The notes below the pieces were generated by a model. The model searched no databases. It was not told the origin of the DNA and worked only from the letters and a program-made list of their open reading frames with translations. The position numbers and the translations under genes are program-made. A stretch of DNA of 64,000 nt from Mumia sp. zg.B17 (GTDB taxonomy: Bacteria > Actinomycetota > Actinomycetes > Propionibacteriales > Nocardioidaceae). The stretch spans positions 434,001 to 498,000 of the forward strand of contig NZ_JAHWCI010000005.1 in NCBI RefSeq assembly GCF_019550915.1, read 5' to 3'. This document shows positions 43,815 to 55,212 of the stretch, piece after piece. Each line of letters opens with the position of its first letter. Position 1 is the first letter of the stretch.

Positions 43815-45635
43815 ATGGCCGGACGGATCGAGGACTACGCGATCATTGCCGACACGAAGACGGTCGCCCTGGTGGAGCGTGGCGGGTCGATCGACTGGTG
43901 GTGCGTGCCGCGGATCGACTCCGGGGCGTGCTTCGCCGCTCTTCTCGGTGACGAGAGCAACGGGCGGTGGTTGCTCTGCCCGGACGAGGAGATCGTCTCC
44001 GTCCGGCGCTGGTATCGCCACGACACCCTCGTCCTCGAGACCGAGTTCGAGACCGCGAGCGGAACGGTTGCGGTCGTCGACTTCATGGCCCCACCCGACG
44101 AGCAGTCCCGGATCTTTCGCATCGTCGAAGGACGTGACGGAACAGTGCCGATGAAGATGGAGCTCGTCGTGCGCTTCGACTACGGGTCGATCGTCCCATG
44201 GGTCAACCACGTGCCCGGCGGGCAGACGCTCGTAGCGGGCAGCGACGGTCTGCGGTTCCACGCGGGAGTGCCGGTCAAGGGCGAGGGCATGAAGACGGTC
44301 GCTTCCTTCTCGTGCCGTGCGGATCAGCAGGTCGGGTTCTCTCTCGCCTGCTATGACGCGCAGACCTCGCCTCCGCTCCCCCTCGACGCCCATGCCGCGC
44401 GCGCTCGGGCCGAGAGCTGGTGGCGCGACTGGGCAGGACGCTGCACGTACGACGGCGAGTGGGGCGACGAGGTGCTGCGTTCGCTCCTCACCCTCAAGGC
44501 CCTCTCGTACTCACCGTCGGGCGCGATCGCGGCGGCCGCCACCACGTCGCTGCCCGAGCTCGTCGGCGGCGTCCGCAACTGGGACTACCGCTACTCGTGG
44601 TTGCGCGACGCCTCCTTCGCACTGCAGGCCCTCGTGCTCAGCGGGTACGCCGAGGAGGCACAGGCGTGGTACCGGTGGCTGCGCCGTGCTGTCGCCGGCA
44701 GCCCGGGTGACTTCCAGATCATGTACGGCGTCACAGGAGAGCGCCGGCTCACCGAGATCGAGCTCGACTGGCTGCCGGGCTACGAAGGGTCACGTCCGGT
44801 CCGGGTCGGCAACGCCGCGAGCTCGCAGGTCCAGCTCGACGTCTACGGTGAGGTTCTCGACGCCACCTGGACGGCGGTCCAGGCCAACCTCGTGACCCAT
44901 GCCGAGGACCTCCCCGTGCTGGGGCACCGGCAGGACGCGATCCTTCCTGCCCTGATGGAACACCTCGAGCGGGTGTGGGAGGACCCCGACGACGGCATCT
45001 GGGAGATCAGAGGGCCACGCCGTCAGTTCGTCCACTCCAAGGTCATGGTGTGGGTGGCGTTCGACCGGGCGGTCCGTATCGCCGAGCACCTCATGCTCGG
45101 CGACGCCGTCCCGCTCGAGCGGTGGACCGAGCTCCGCGACACCGTGCACGCCGACATCTGCAACAAAGGATGGAACGCCGACAAGAACAGCTTCGTGCAG
45201 TTCTACGGCGCGGACGTCGTGGACGCATCCCTCCTGATGCTGCCGCGTGTCGGGTTCCTCCCTCCCGACGACCCGCGGATCCTCGGGACCATCGACGCCA
45301 TCCAGGCGGACCTGCTCGTCGACGGAGTGCTGCTTCGCTACCCGACCCGAGCCGCCGACACCGTCGACGGGCTGCCGCCGGGCGAGGGGGCGTTCCTCAT
45401 GACGACGTTCTGGCTCGTCGACGCCCTCGCGCTGGTCGGTCGGCACGAGGAGGCTCGGGCGCTCTTCGAGCGGCTGCTCGACCTGCGCAACGACGTCGGT
45501 CTCCTGTCGGAGGAGTACGACCCCAAGGCGGAGCGGATGCTCGGCAACTTCCCGCAGGCGTTCTCCCACCTCGGTCTCGTCGTCTCTGCCGCCAACCTTT
45601 CGTCGGGCGCGGCGGGTCCGTTCGGCGACCTCTGA
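43815..45635 (+). CDS. Glycoside hydrolase family 15 (glucoamylase/trehalase-like)
   Basis: A 606-residue enzyme: an N-terminal beta-sandwich (I-E-D-Y-A-I-I-A-D, D-W-W-C-V-P-R) and a C-terminal (alpha/alpha)6 barrel from ~residue 220 with N-W-D-Y-R-Y-S-W-L-R-D-A. Probable catalytic glutamates are in W-E-I-R-G and L-L-S-E-E-Y-D-P. Such actinobacterial GH15 proteins include trehalases and glucoamylases. No signal peptide, so cytosolic. Single gene. Confidence 0.9.
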   Translation: MAGRIEDYAIIADTKTVALVERGGSIDWWCVPRIDSGACFAALLGDESNGRWLLCPDEEIVSVRRWYRHDTLVLETEFETASGTVAVVDFMAPPDEQSRIFRIVEGRDGTVPMKMELVVRFDYGSIVPWVNHVPGGQTLVAGSDGLRFHAGVPVKGEGMKTVASFSCRADQQVGFSLACYDAQTSPPLPLDAHAARARAESWWRDWAGRCTYDGEWGDEVLRSLLTLKALSYSPSGAIAAAATTSLPELVGGVRNWDYRYSWLRDASFALQALVLSGYAEEAQAWYRWLRRAVAGSPGDFQIMYGVTGERRLTEIELDWLPGYEGSRPVRVGNAASSQVQLDVYGEVLDATWTAVQANLVTHAEDLPVLGHRQDAILPALMEHLERVWEDPDDGIWEIRGPRRQFVHSKVMVWVAFDRAVRIAEHLMLGDAVPLERWTELRDTVHADICNKGWNADKNSFVQFYGADVVDASLLMLPRVGFLPPDDPRILGTIDAIQADLLVDGVLLRYPTRAADTVDGLPPGEGAFLMTTFWLVDALALVGRHEEARALFERLLDLRNDVGLLSEEYDPKAERMLGNFPQAFSHLGLVVSAANLSSGAAGPFGDL

Positions 45636-45662
45636 CGGCAGGGCCGAGGCCCACCCTGTCGC

Positions 45663-46142
45663 TCAGCACCTGCCGACGAGGGTGAAGGCGGTCTTCTCGG
45701 CGCCGGGGCGCGAGAGACTTCCCTGTCCGAACGCGTTCAGCGTGCCATTGTCCGAGACCTGGACCGACGCGACGTCGCCCTCGAACTCGATGCCGCCGGT
45801 GACCTTGACCGTGCCCGTACCGCCGCTGATGTCGGCGGTCACCGTGGTGCCCTCGTCGGTGAACGTCACCGTCAGCGTCGCGTCGTCGGGGCTCTGGCAC
45901 TCCGAGGCCCGACCATCGACGTCGACGGAGTCGTCAGTGGTGTCGAGCTCGAACTCTCCGGCCTCGTCCTCCGACTCGAGGGTCGCGGTCGCGGTCGCGC
46001 CCGGGGACGGCTCCGTCGTGTCCGTCGCGGTCGCCGTGGGCTGGGCCTGGTCGTCAGGATCGTCGTCGTCGTCGCTGCACGCGGCGGTCGCGAGAAGGAC
46101 GAGTACGGCGGACGCCGCGGCAACGGCGCGAGACATGGACAT
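45663..46142 (-). CDS. Putative lipoprotein, acidic
   Basis: A 159-residue protein with a lipobox L-L-A-T-A-A-C-S (Cys ~residue 22), a D-rich run after the Cys, a Thr/Ala/Pro linker (~30-55) and a C-terminal lipoprotein-antigen-like domain (~65-159) with S-G-G-T-G-T-V-K-V-T-G. It resembles the mycobacterial LpqH (19-kDa) type. Two cysteines (~82 and the last residue) may pair. RBS AGGAGG. Confidence 0.75.
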   Translation of the reverse strand: MSMSRAVAAASAVLVLLATAACSDDDDDPDDQAQPTATATDTTEPSPGATATATLESEDEAGEFELDTTDDSVDVDGRASECQSPDDATLTVTFTDEGTTVTADISGGTGTVKVTGGIEFEGDVASVQVSDNGTLNAFGQGSLSRPGAEKTAFTLVGRC

Positions 46143-46195
46143 GGAGCCTCCTGAGCGTCGTGCTGTGCAGGACCCCTAGCCTCGCCGACGGCACG

Positions 46196-46858
46196 TCATC
46201 GTGCATCCGGAGCCGGCGGGGCGCCGAGGTAGCCGAGACAGAGCCGCACCAGCTCGTCGAGGAGCGCCTCCCGAGGGATCGGCGGGCGGTCGAGCACCCA
46301 CCGGACGGCGAGGTTCTCCAGAGCCAGCACGAGCACCCATGCCACGACGGTCGGTCGTCGGTCGAGAGCCGGGCCCGCACGTGCGGCCAGGTACGCACCG
46401 ACGAGATCCTGCACGCGTCGCTCGAGCGTGGTGCGTCGTGCGGCGTTCTGCCTCGCCGGCAGCTCCTCGAACACCAGCCTCAGCAGCTCGGCGTTCTCCT
46501 CGAGGGCGGTCAGCAGAGCGTCGGCGCACGCACGCACCATCGACGGACCGACCTCGCCGAGCCGGTCCGCCAGCGCGGCGGCCACCTGGTCCGAGACCTC
46601 GTCGGCGTAGCGCTCGACGATGGCGGCGACGATGGCGTGCTTGTTCGGGAAGTACTGGTAGAGCGAGCCCGGGCTGATGCCCGCCGCGTCGGCGACACGG
46701 TTGGTCGAGAAGGCGTCGTACCCGTCGCGCAGGAGCACCGCCCGACCGGAGGCGAGGATCCTGTCGACGGTGGCGCGAGATCGCGCCTGACGCGGCTGCT
46801 TGCGCGCCTGGAGCACCGCGTCGGCGGATCCGTACGCCGGAGGTCCGGAGGCAGCCAT
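46196..46858 (-). CDS. TetR-family regulator next to the Lcp-like gene
   Basis: A 220-residue TetR protein: after ~20 residues, R-Q-A-R-S-R-A-T-V-D-R-I-L and the HTH A-A-G-I-S-P-G-S-L-Y-Q-Y-F-P-N-K. It is divergent from the Lcp-like oxygenase, with a perfect palindrome between, and should control it. LcpR-type TetR proteins regulate rubber oxygenase genes in Gordonia. That parallel is inference. Confidence 0.87.
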   Translation of the reverse strand: MAASGPPAYGSADAVLQARKQPRQARSRATVDRILASGRAVLLRDGYDAFSTNRVADAAGISPGSLYQYFPNKHAIVAAIVERYADEVSDQVAAALADRLGEVGPSMVRACADALLTALEENAELLRLVFEELPARQNAARRTTLERRVQDLVGAYLAARAGPALDRRPTVVAWVLVLALENLAVRWVLDRPPIPREALLDELVRLCLGYLGAPPAPDAR

Positions 46859-46890
46859 GCCCGCATCGTAGGCGCTGACGCGACTGGTAT

Positions 46891-46906
46891 GCGAGTTGTA
46901 ACTCGC
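46891..46906. promoter_or_regulatory. Palindromic operator between tetR and lcp-like gene
   Basis: GCGAGTTGTAACTCGC has perfect 7-bp arms around GT and lies 14 bases before the oxygenase ATG and 32 before the regulator start. It is a typical TetR operator size. Confidence 0.7.
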
Positions 46907-46920
46907 GTCACGATGGGAGC

Positions 46921-48135
46921 ATGACGACGCTCGAGAGCACCGCCGCGGGTCCCGACTCCCCCACGTTCCCCAGCCGCTTCCGTGAGGCGGAGGAGCGCGG
47001 GGCCCGCATCGCGCGACCCTTGCGACTGTTCGGACGGGTGGCGGCCGTCGACGAGGCGCTGATGACCCGGATCGGCGCGGGATTCCTCGAGCGCGACGAG
47101 GTCGGTCAGCGGCTGGCCGAAGCGATGCGGATGCGAGCGGGTGATCCACGACGGGTGTCGATGAGCGACTTCCACGCCCGTCTCCGCGACCCTTCCGCCG
47201 TGCCCGACGCTCCGGAGGCGCTGACGGACTTCTTCTCCCGCGTCGAGGCGACACCGGACTGGGTCGACCACGAGCTGATCGCGCGGGCCGGGCGGTTGCA
47301 GCGTCGCTTCGGCCGCAACGCCGCGGACGTCCTCCTCCAGCTCTCGCTCATCGGCGGGTACCGCTTCGGCGGGCCGACCGACCTCCTGGTCGCCACCGGC
47401 GGGCTGACCGGCGAGATGACCCGGCGCCGGCTCGCGGAGACTCAGAAGTGGGCCGTCGCCCTGGCGCAGCCCGACGCACTCCTTCCCTACGGGGAGGGCT
47501 GGCGCCTCACCGTGCACGTCCGTGCGATGCACGCCCTGGTCAACCACACGTTCGAGCCCACCTGGGACGTCCCTCGCTGGGGCCTGCCGATCAACATGAC
47601 CGATCAGGCGGCCACGCTCGGCCTGTTCGACGGTGTCCTCCTGATCGGCGTGAGAGCGCTCGGAGTCCCGGTGACACGGGACGAGGCGCACGCCGTCATG
47701 CACCTGTGGAAGTACGTCGGTTGGCTCATGGGCGTCGACGAGGCCTGGCTCGTCGACGACGAGCGCGAGCGTCACCGGCTGAACTACCACCTCGTACGGG
47801 CGCAGGCCGACATCTCCGAGGCCGGGCCGCAGCTCGCGCAGGCGATCAGCGGCGCTCTCCGCGATCTGCCGAACGGCGCCTTCCGCCGCGAGCGCACGCT
47901 ATCGATGCTCACCGCGTTCCTCGGGGTCCGCAGCATGCGCGAGCTCGGTCTCCCCGTCCGTCCCCCGTGGGCGACGGCCACGACCATCGCCGCCAACACC
48001 GTCCGATACCGGCTGCTCGGCCGCGGCGAGCGCGGCCACCGTCGCCTCGAGCGCTGGGGAGATCGTGTCGCGGCCGGCCTCCTCCGTGACTACTACGGCG
48101 CAGACGCCGACCACGAGCTCGGCGCTCTGCGCTGA
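46921..48135 (+). CDS. Lcp-like oxygenase (DUF2236, rubber-oxygenase family)
   Basis: A 404-residue protein of the MpaB/Lcp (DUF2236) family. R-L-A-E-T (~residues 162-166) and the His in V-R-A-M-H-A (~residue 196) keep the spacing of the Arg, Thr and haem-ligand His reported for Lcp of Streptomyces K30 (R164, T168, H198). G-L-P-I-N-M-T-D-Q follows. Lcp cleaves polyisoprene using b-type haem. Unlike K30 Lcp, no Tat signal is present, so the substrate may be intracellular, for example an isoprenoid lipid. Confidence 0.83.
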   Translation: MTTLESTAAGPDSPTFPSRFREAEERGARIARPLRLFGRVAAVDEALMTRIGAGFLERDEVGQRLAEAMRMRAGDPRRVSMSDFHARLRDPSAVPDAPEALTDFFSRVEATPDWVDHELIARAGRLQRRFGRNAADVLLQLSLIGGYRFGGPTDLLVATGGLTGEMTRRRLAETQKWAVALAQPDALLPYGEGWRLTVHVRAMHALVNHTFEPTWDVPRWGLPINMTDQAATLGLFDGVLLIGVRALGVPVTRDEAHAVMHLWKYVGWLMGVDEAWLVDDERERHRLNYHLVRAQADISEAGPQLAQAISGALRDLPNGAFRRERTLSMLTAFLGVRSMRELGLPVRPPWATATTIAANTVRYRLLGRGERGHRRLERWGDRVAAGLLRDYYGADADHELGALR

Positions 48136-48180
48136 GGCCCGCCCGAGCGACGACGCAGGGGCACGCGATAGAACGGCACG

Positions 48181-48771
48181 GTGGACGCTGCACGAGGAGA
48201 TCGGCCGCCTCGCCCTGACCCGGCGGAGGTCGCGGCCGCCGACGGACGGACGATCCCGGACTGGGTCCGGCCGGACCTCCGCGTGCTCTTCGTCGGGTTG
48301 AACCCGGGCCTCTACTCCGGGGCGACGGGGCTCCACTTCGCTCGCCCCGGCAACCGCTTCTGGCCGGCTCTCCACCTCTCCGGGTTCACCGACCGTCGGC
48401 TCGAGCCGTGGGAGCACGAGGCGCTCCTCGCACGTCGCCTCGGCATCACCAACCTGGTCGCACGGGCGTCGGCACGCGCTGCCGAGCTGTCCCGCGAGGA
48501 GCTGGTGGCGGGTGGCCGGACGCTCACCGAGAAGGCAGACCGCTGGCGTCCGGCGTGGGTCGCCGTCCTCGGCATCACCGGCTACCGTGCTGCGTTCGAC
48601 GATCCACGGACGACGGTCGGCCCGCAGGATCGCCGCCTCGGGCCGTCCCGCGTGTGGGTGCTGCCCAACCCGAGCGGGCTCAATGCCCACTACACGTTGC
48701 CGCGGTTGGCCGAGGAGTTCGCGCGGCTCCGCGAGGCGGCCGAGAGAGACAGACCGGACGAAAGCGAATGA
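48181..48771 (+). CDS. mug: G/U mismatch-specific DNA glycosylase
   Basis: A 196-residue Mug-family uracil-DNA glycosylase. Motif 1 is F-V-G-L-N-P-G-L-Y-S-G (~residue 38-48), followed by P-G-N-R-F-W, and motif 2 is N-P-S-G-L-N-A-H-Y (~162-170). It removes uracil or ethenocytosine opposite guanine. GTG start. Single gene. Confidence 0.9.
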   Translation: MDAARGDRPPRPDPAEVAAADGRTIPDWVRPDLRVLFVGLNPGLYSGATGLHFARPGNRFWPALHLSGFTDRRLEPWEHEALLARRLGITNLVARASARAAELSREELVAGGRTLTEKADRWRPAWVAVLGITGYRAAFDDPRTTVGPQDRRLGPSRVWVLPNPSGLNAHYTLPRLAEEFARLREAAERDRPDESE

Positions 48772-48777
48772 CCCGAC

Positions 48778-49290
48778 GTGTCGTTTGAGCCGAGAATCAT
48801 GATGACGGAGCGGCTCGCGCTGCGGGCACTCGATGCGGGAGATGGTTCGCTGCTCGCCGAGTTGTACTCAGACCCAGAAGTTGCCCGCCACATCGGCGGT
48901 GACGGACTTGATCGGGTTGCTGCGGAGCGCCAGGCGCAGAAATTCGCATCTGTCTGGGATCAGCGGGGTTACGGGCAGAGCATCGTGTGCGATCGCTTCA
49001 CCGGCACGGTCATGGGCCGGGTAGGCCTGCATCCGTGGGAAGAATGGGGCGAGGTCGAGCTCGGTTGGGTGCTGGCGCGCTGCTACCAGGGCCGCGGCCT
49101 CGCTCATGAGGCTGCTCGAGCCTGGCTGGAGTGGGGTCGCCGGGAGGGGGTTGCGCAAGCGCTAACCGCCGTCATTCAGCCCGGTAACGCAGCAAGTATC
49201 CGCCTGGCCGAGCGGCTGGGGTTCCGGTTCGAGCGGTCGGACCAGACGCCGTGGAACCCGGTTTCGGTCTATCGCTACGACTTCGCCTGA
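48778..49290 (+). CDS. GNAT acetyltransferase (RimJ/RimL-like)
   Basis: A 170-residue GNAT: T-E-R-L-A-L-R-A-L at the start, acetyl-CoA motif Q-G-R-G-L-A-H-E-A-A, and N-A-A-S-I-R-L-A-E-R-L-G-F. Such proteins acetylate protein N-termini or small molecules. Composition is less GC-rich than its neighbours and it uses a rare CTA leucine codon, hinting at acquisition. The start may be GTG 48778 or an ATG a few codons on. Confidence 0.82.
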   Translation: MSFEPRIMMTERLALRALDAGDGSLLAELYSDPEVARHIGGDGLDRVAAERQAQKFASVWDQRGYGQSIVCDRFTGTVMGRVGLHPWEEWGEVELGWVLARCYQGRGLAHEAARAWLEWGRREGVAQALTAVIQPGNAASIRLAERLGFRFERSDQTPWNPVSVYRYDFA

Positions 49291-49381
49291 CCACCCGGGA
49301 TCGGTGCCCGTCGCGCCCGGCGTGCGCTGGGAGCGGCGCCCCGAGCATCACGGTTGCGGCCGTCAGGGGCTTCTCCGATTA

Positions 49382-49651
49382 GTGCGAGGCGCTGTGGCGT
49401 GCCTGCTGGCCATCGTCACGGCGGTCCTGAGCGTGACGGGGGTCATCTTGGCCAACACCGCGGACGCCAGTCGCGTGGCTCCTGTGGTCGTCATGGTGGC
49501 CGGCTATGTCGGCTTCCTCGTGGTCATGGTCCTTGCCATGGCGGTCGGCAACCGGGCTGTCAGATCCTTGCCAGAAGGTCGGGCCCCTCGTGCTCTGAGC
49601 GAGGCACGGAGTTCGGCACGCCGCCATCGTCGTCACCCGCGAGAGGGCTGA
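49382..49651 (+). CDS. Possible small membrane protein
   Basis: An 89-residue frame with two hydrophobic helices (~5-25 and ~32-52) and a basic tail. No family is recognised and the RBS is weak. Just downstream, hydrophobic stretches continue in other frames up to 49780, so this could be part of a decayed membrane-protein gene. Apart from this, the 543-base interval 49291-49833 shows nothing. Confidence 0.4.
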   Translation: MRGAVACLLAIVTAVLSVTGVILANTADASRVAPVVVMVAGYVGFLVVMVLAMAVGNRAVRSLPEGRAPRALSEARSSARRHRRHPREG

Positions 49652-49833
49652 CCGGTGGGCGGGCAGCCGGGATCTCGCTCGTCCTGCTGGTCGCGCTGAA
49701 CCGTCCTGCTCGTCCTCCCCGCTCTGGCTTACGTCTACCGCCCACCCAGGCCGAGCCGAGCGACGAAGACGGAGGAGTGACGACGGGTCATGGCGGGTAC
49801 CTGCCTGACTGACGACCAGCGAAAGGAAGCCTC

Positions 49834-50982
49834 ATGCGAGCGATGGTGTATCGCGGGCCGTACAGGATCCGCGTCGAAGAGAAGGACCGCCCCAAGATCG
49901 AGCATCCGAACGACGCGATCGTCAAGGTGACGATGGCCGCGATCTGCGGCTCCGACCTGCACCTGTACCACGGGATGATGCCGGACACGCGGGTCGGCCA
50001 CACCTTTGGCCACGAGTTCATCGGCATCGTCGACGAGATCGGCCCCTCGGTGGAGAACCTCCAGGTCGGTGACCGGGTGATGGTGCCGTTCAACATCTTC
50101 TGCGGCACCTGCTTCTTCTGCGCGCGCGGCCTGTTCGCCAACTGCCACAACGTCAACCCGAACGCGACCGCGGTCGGGGGCATCTACGGCTACTCGCACA
50201 CGACCGGCGGGTACGACGGTGGTCAGGCCGAGTACGTCAGGGTGCCGTTCGCCGACGTCGGCCCCTCCCGGATCCCCGAGTGGCTGGCCGACGAGGACGC
50301 GGTCCTGCTCACCGACGCCGCGGCGACCGGCTACTTCGGAGCCCAGCTGGGAGACATCCACGAGGGCGACGTCGTGGTCGTGTTCGGCGCCGGCCCGATC
50401 GGGCTCATCGCCGCGAGATCGGCCTGGCTGATGGGCGCCGGCCGGGTGATCGTGATCGACCACCTGGAGAACCGGCTCGAGAAGGCGCGGACGTTCGCGT
50501 TCGCGGAGACGTACAACTTCGTCGAGTACGACGACATCATCGTCCACCTCAAGAAGATCACCGACCACCTCGGAGCGGACGTCGCGATCGACGCGGTCGG
50601 TGCCGAGGCCGACGGCAACCTGCTGCAGCACGTCACCGCAGCGAAGCTCAAGCTGCAGGGAGGGTCCCCTGTCGCGCTGAACTGGGCGATCGACGGCGTG
50701 CGCAAGGGTGGCACGGTGTCGGTGATGGGGGCGTACGGCCCGATCTTCAGCGCCGTCAAGTTCGGTGACGCCATGAACAAGGGTCTGACGCTCCGCATGA
50801 ACCAGGCTCACGTGAAGCGCCAGTGGCCTCGCCTGCTCGAGCACATCCGCAACGGCCACCTCAAGCCGAGCGAGATCGTCACCCACCGCCTCCCGCTCGA
50901 GCACATCAACGAGGCCTACCACATGTTCTCGGCCAAGCTCGACGGCTGCATCAAGCCGCTCATCATTCCTGATGCCGCCTGA
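49834..50982 (+). CDS. Zinc alcohol dehydrogenase, FdhA-like
   Basis: A 382-residue MDR. Catalytic zinc site in C-G-S-D-L-H and G-H-E; structural zinc cysteines in C-G-T-C-F-F-C ... N-C; Rossmann motif G-A-G-P-I-G. The insert and the H-Y/M-G-A-Y segments resemble glutathione-independent formaldehyde dehydrogenases. The substrate is uncertain. AAAGGAAG precedes the ATG. Coupled to the next gene, 13 bases downstream. Confidence 0.85.
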   Translation: MRAMVYRGPYRIRVEEKDRPKIEHPNDAIVKVTMAAICGSDLHLYHGMMPDTRVGHTFGHEFIGIVDEIGPSVENLQVGDRVMVPFNIFCGTCFFCARGLFANCHNVNPNATAVGGIYGYSHTTGGYDGGQAEYVRVPFADVGPSRIPEWLADEDAVLLTDAAATGYFGAQLGDIHEGDVVVVFGAGPIGLIAARSAWLMGAGRVIVIDHLENRLEKARTFAFAETYNFVEYDDIIVHLKKITDHLGADVAIDAVGAEADGNLLQHVTAAKLKLQGGSPVALNWAIDGVRKGGTVSVMGAYGPIFSAVKFGDAMNKGLTLRMNQAHVKRQWPRLLEHIRNGHLKPSEIVTHRLPLEHINEAYHMFSAKLDGCIKPLIIPDAA

Positions 50983-50995
50983 GGAGGGCACCACC

Positions 50996-51586
50996 ATGAC
51001 TGCCACCACCCCGTCCGACATCCCGACGTACACCGAGGCGAAGCCGCCACTCCCCCGGCCTCTCGACGAGATCCGCGCGACCATCCCGGGATGGGGTGCG
51101 GACCTCGACCCGGCGGACCGCCCGTCCTTCCCCCGCGAAGTGCCTCAGCCGGACCACTCCGGCGCCCACTGGTCGTTCCCGGACCGGCAGCCCGAGACCT
51201 ATCCGCGGGAGCGCTCGATCGAGCACGCGTTCCTCACGCCGGTCTTCGGGACCTCCTGCCCGCCGCGTGGACTCTCCGGCAAGGTGCGGCGCCTGGCCTA
51301 CGCCCGCTACAGCGAAGGTCGGGCGGCGCACTGGCTCCTGCTGATGGCGGCCGACCGGATCGACGTGAAGGAGGCGATGCTGCGATCGTTCGTCACCCTC
51401 CGCCCCGACAACCCCATCACCCAGACCGGCATCAGCAGCGAGCTGAAGCGGCACGGTGCGAAGTCCCGGTTCGGCCGCAACCGCACCGACGTCGTCCACC
51501 AGGCGCTCGACCCGGTCATCGTCGCCGGCCCCTGGGTGCTGGGAGGCTGGCTCGCCTACCGAGCCGCGAAGCGCGTCCTGGGCTGA
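50996..51586 (+). CDS. Conserved hypothetical protein after FdhA-like gene
   Basis: A 196-residue protein with a Pro-rich start (residues ~5-60), then R-S-I-E-H-A-F-L-T-P-V-F-G-T, a helical middle and a hydrophobic end (V-L-G-G-W-L-A-Y-R-A-A-K). I do not recognise its function. GAGGAGG RBS; it follows the dehydrogenase by 13 bases and is surely co-transcribed. Confidence 0.7.
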   Translation: MTATTPSDIPTYTEAKPPLPRPLDEIRATIPGWGADLDPADRPSFPREVPQPDHSGAHWSFPDRQPETYPRERSIEHAFLTPVFGTSCPPRGLSGKVRRLAYARYSEGRAAHWLLLMAADRIDVKEAMLRSFVTLRPDNPITQTGISSELKRHGAKSRFGRNRTDVVHQALDPVIVAGPWVLGGWLAYRAAKRVLG

Positions 51587-51622
51587 GTTGCACCTGACTC
51601 ACTCCGGGTATCGCATGGCGGT

Positions 51623-54008
<2,386 letters not shown>

Positions 54009-54071
54009 GCGGTGGCTCAATCCCCCACGAGGTGAACCGGCGTCGGCGCACACTGGCGAGAGGGGGACGCC

Positions 54072-55199
54072 ATGAGGATCGCATCGTTCAACGTCGAGAA
54101 CCTGTTCGCCCGGCCGAAGGCCATGGCGGAGGAGCAGGGTGACGCGGCCACGCGCAAGAAGGTGCTCGCGGCTCACGCACGACTCTCCGCACTCCTCGAC
54201 CGGCCCAGCTACGCCGGCCGCGAGGCCGACATCCTCGGGCTCCTCGACACGCTCGGTCTGCTTCGCTCCGACGACGCACCGTACGTGCGGATGCGCACGA
54301 TGCGCGGCCGCCATCTCCTGAAGCGCCCGCGCAGCGGACCGGTCGTCCTCGCGGCTGCCGGGCGTCCCGACTGGGTCGGATGGCTGGAGCTCAAGACCGT
54401 CGCGGTCAACGTCACGGCGACCGAGAACATCGCGCGGGTCCTCGACGAGGTCGGCGCCGACGTCGTCACCGTCGTCGAGGCCGACGACCGTCCCGGGCTC
54501 CAGCTCTTCTCGGAGTCGCTGCTGCCGGCGGTCGGCGGCACCCCGTACGAGCAGGTGATGGTGGTCGAGGGCAACGACGAGCGCGGGATCGACGTCGGGC
54601 TGATGGCGCGCGCCGACTACCGGCTGGTGCAGATGCGCACCCACATCTTCGACACCGACGGTTCTGGGACCGTCTTCTCGCGGGACTGCTGCGAATACCA
54701 CCTCGACACCCCTCTCGGGAACCGCGTCGTGGTGCTCGCGAACCACTTCAAGTCCAAGGGCTACAGCTCGCCAGGTGACCCGCTCGGCGGCAGACGCCGT
54801 CGCCGTCAGGCAGAGCGGGTCGCACGCATCGTGGCGGCGCTGCGTGACGAGGGCGTCGAGATGTTCGCGGTGACCGGGGACCTCAACGACGACCCGACCA
54901 GTGACGCACTGGCTCCGCTGCTCGAGGACGGCACCCTCGTCGACATCAGTGCGCACCCGGACTTCGACTGGAACCACCGCAAGGGGACGTACGGGTCGGG
55001 CAACGAGACCGCCAAGATCGACTACATCCTGCTCTCGCCGGCGTTGTTCTCCCACGCGCAGGGGGGTGGGGTCTTCCGCAAGGGCGTCTGGCGGGGCCCT
55101 CGGACCAAGGACCCGTGGGAGATCCTTCCCACTCTGACGTCGAAGGTGGAGGAGGCGTCCGACCACGCCCTCCTGTACGCCGACCTGACCGGGGTCTGA
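54072..55199 (+). CDS. Endonuclease/exonuclease/phosphatase-family protein
   Basis: A 375-residue EEP protein: S-F-N-V-E-N-L-F at the start, V-V-E-A-D (metal Glu), A-N-H-F-K-S-K-G, T-G-D-L-N-D-D, and S-D-H-A at the end. No signal peptide. Likely a Mg2+-dependent phosphodiesterase or nuclease; the substrate is unknown. RBS GAGAGGGGG. Confidence 0.85.
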   Translation: MRIASFNVENLFARPKAMAEEQGDAATRKKVLAAHARLSALLDRPSYAGREADILGLLDTLGLLRSDDAPYVRMRTMRGRHLLKRPRSGPVVLAAAGRPDWVGWLELKTVAVNVTATENIARVLDEVGADVVTVVEADDRPGLQLFSESLLPAVGGTPYEQVMVVEGNDERGIDVGLMARADYRLVQMRTHIFDTDGSGTVFSRDCCEYHLDTPLGNRVVVLANHFKSKGYSSPGDPLGGRRRRRQAERVARIVAALRDEGVEMFAVTGDLNDDPTSDALAPLLEDGTLVDISAHPDFDWNHRKGTYGSGNETAKIDYILLSPALFSHAQGGGVFRKGVWRGPRTKDPWEILPTLTSKVEEASDHALLYADLTGV

Positions 55200-55212
55200 C
55201 CGTCCCGCGCCG

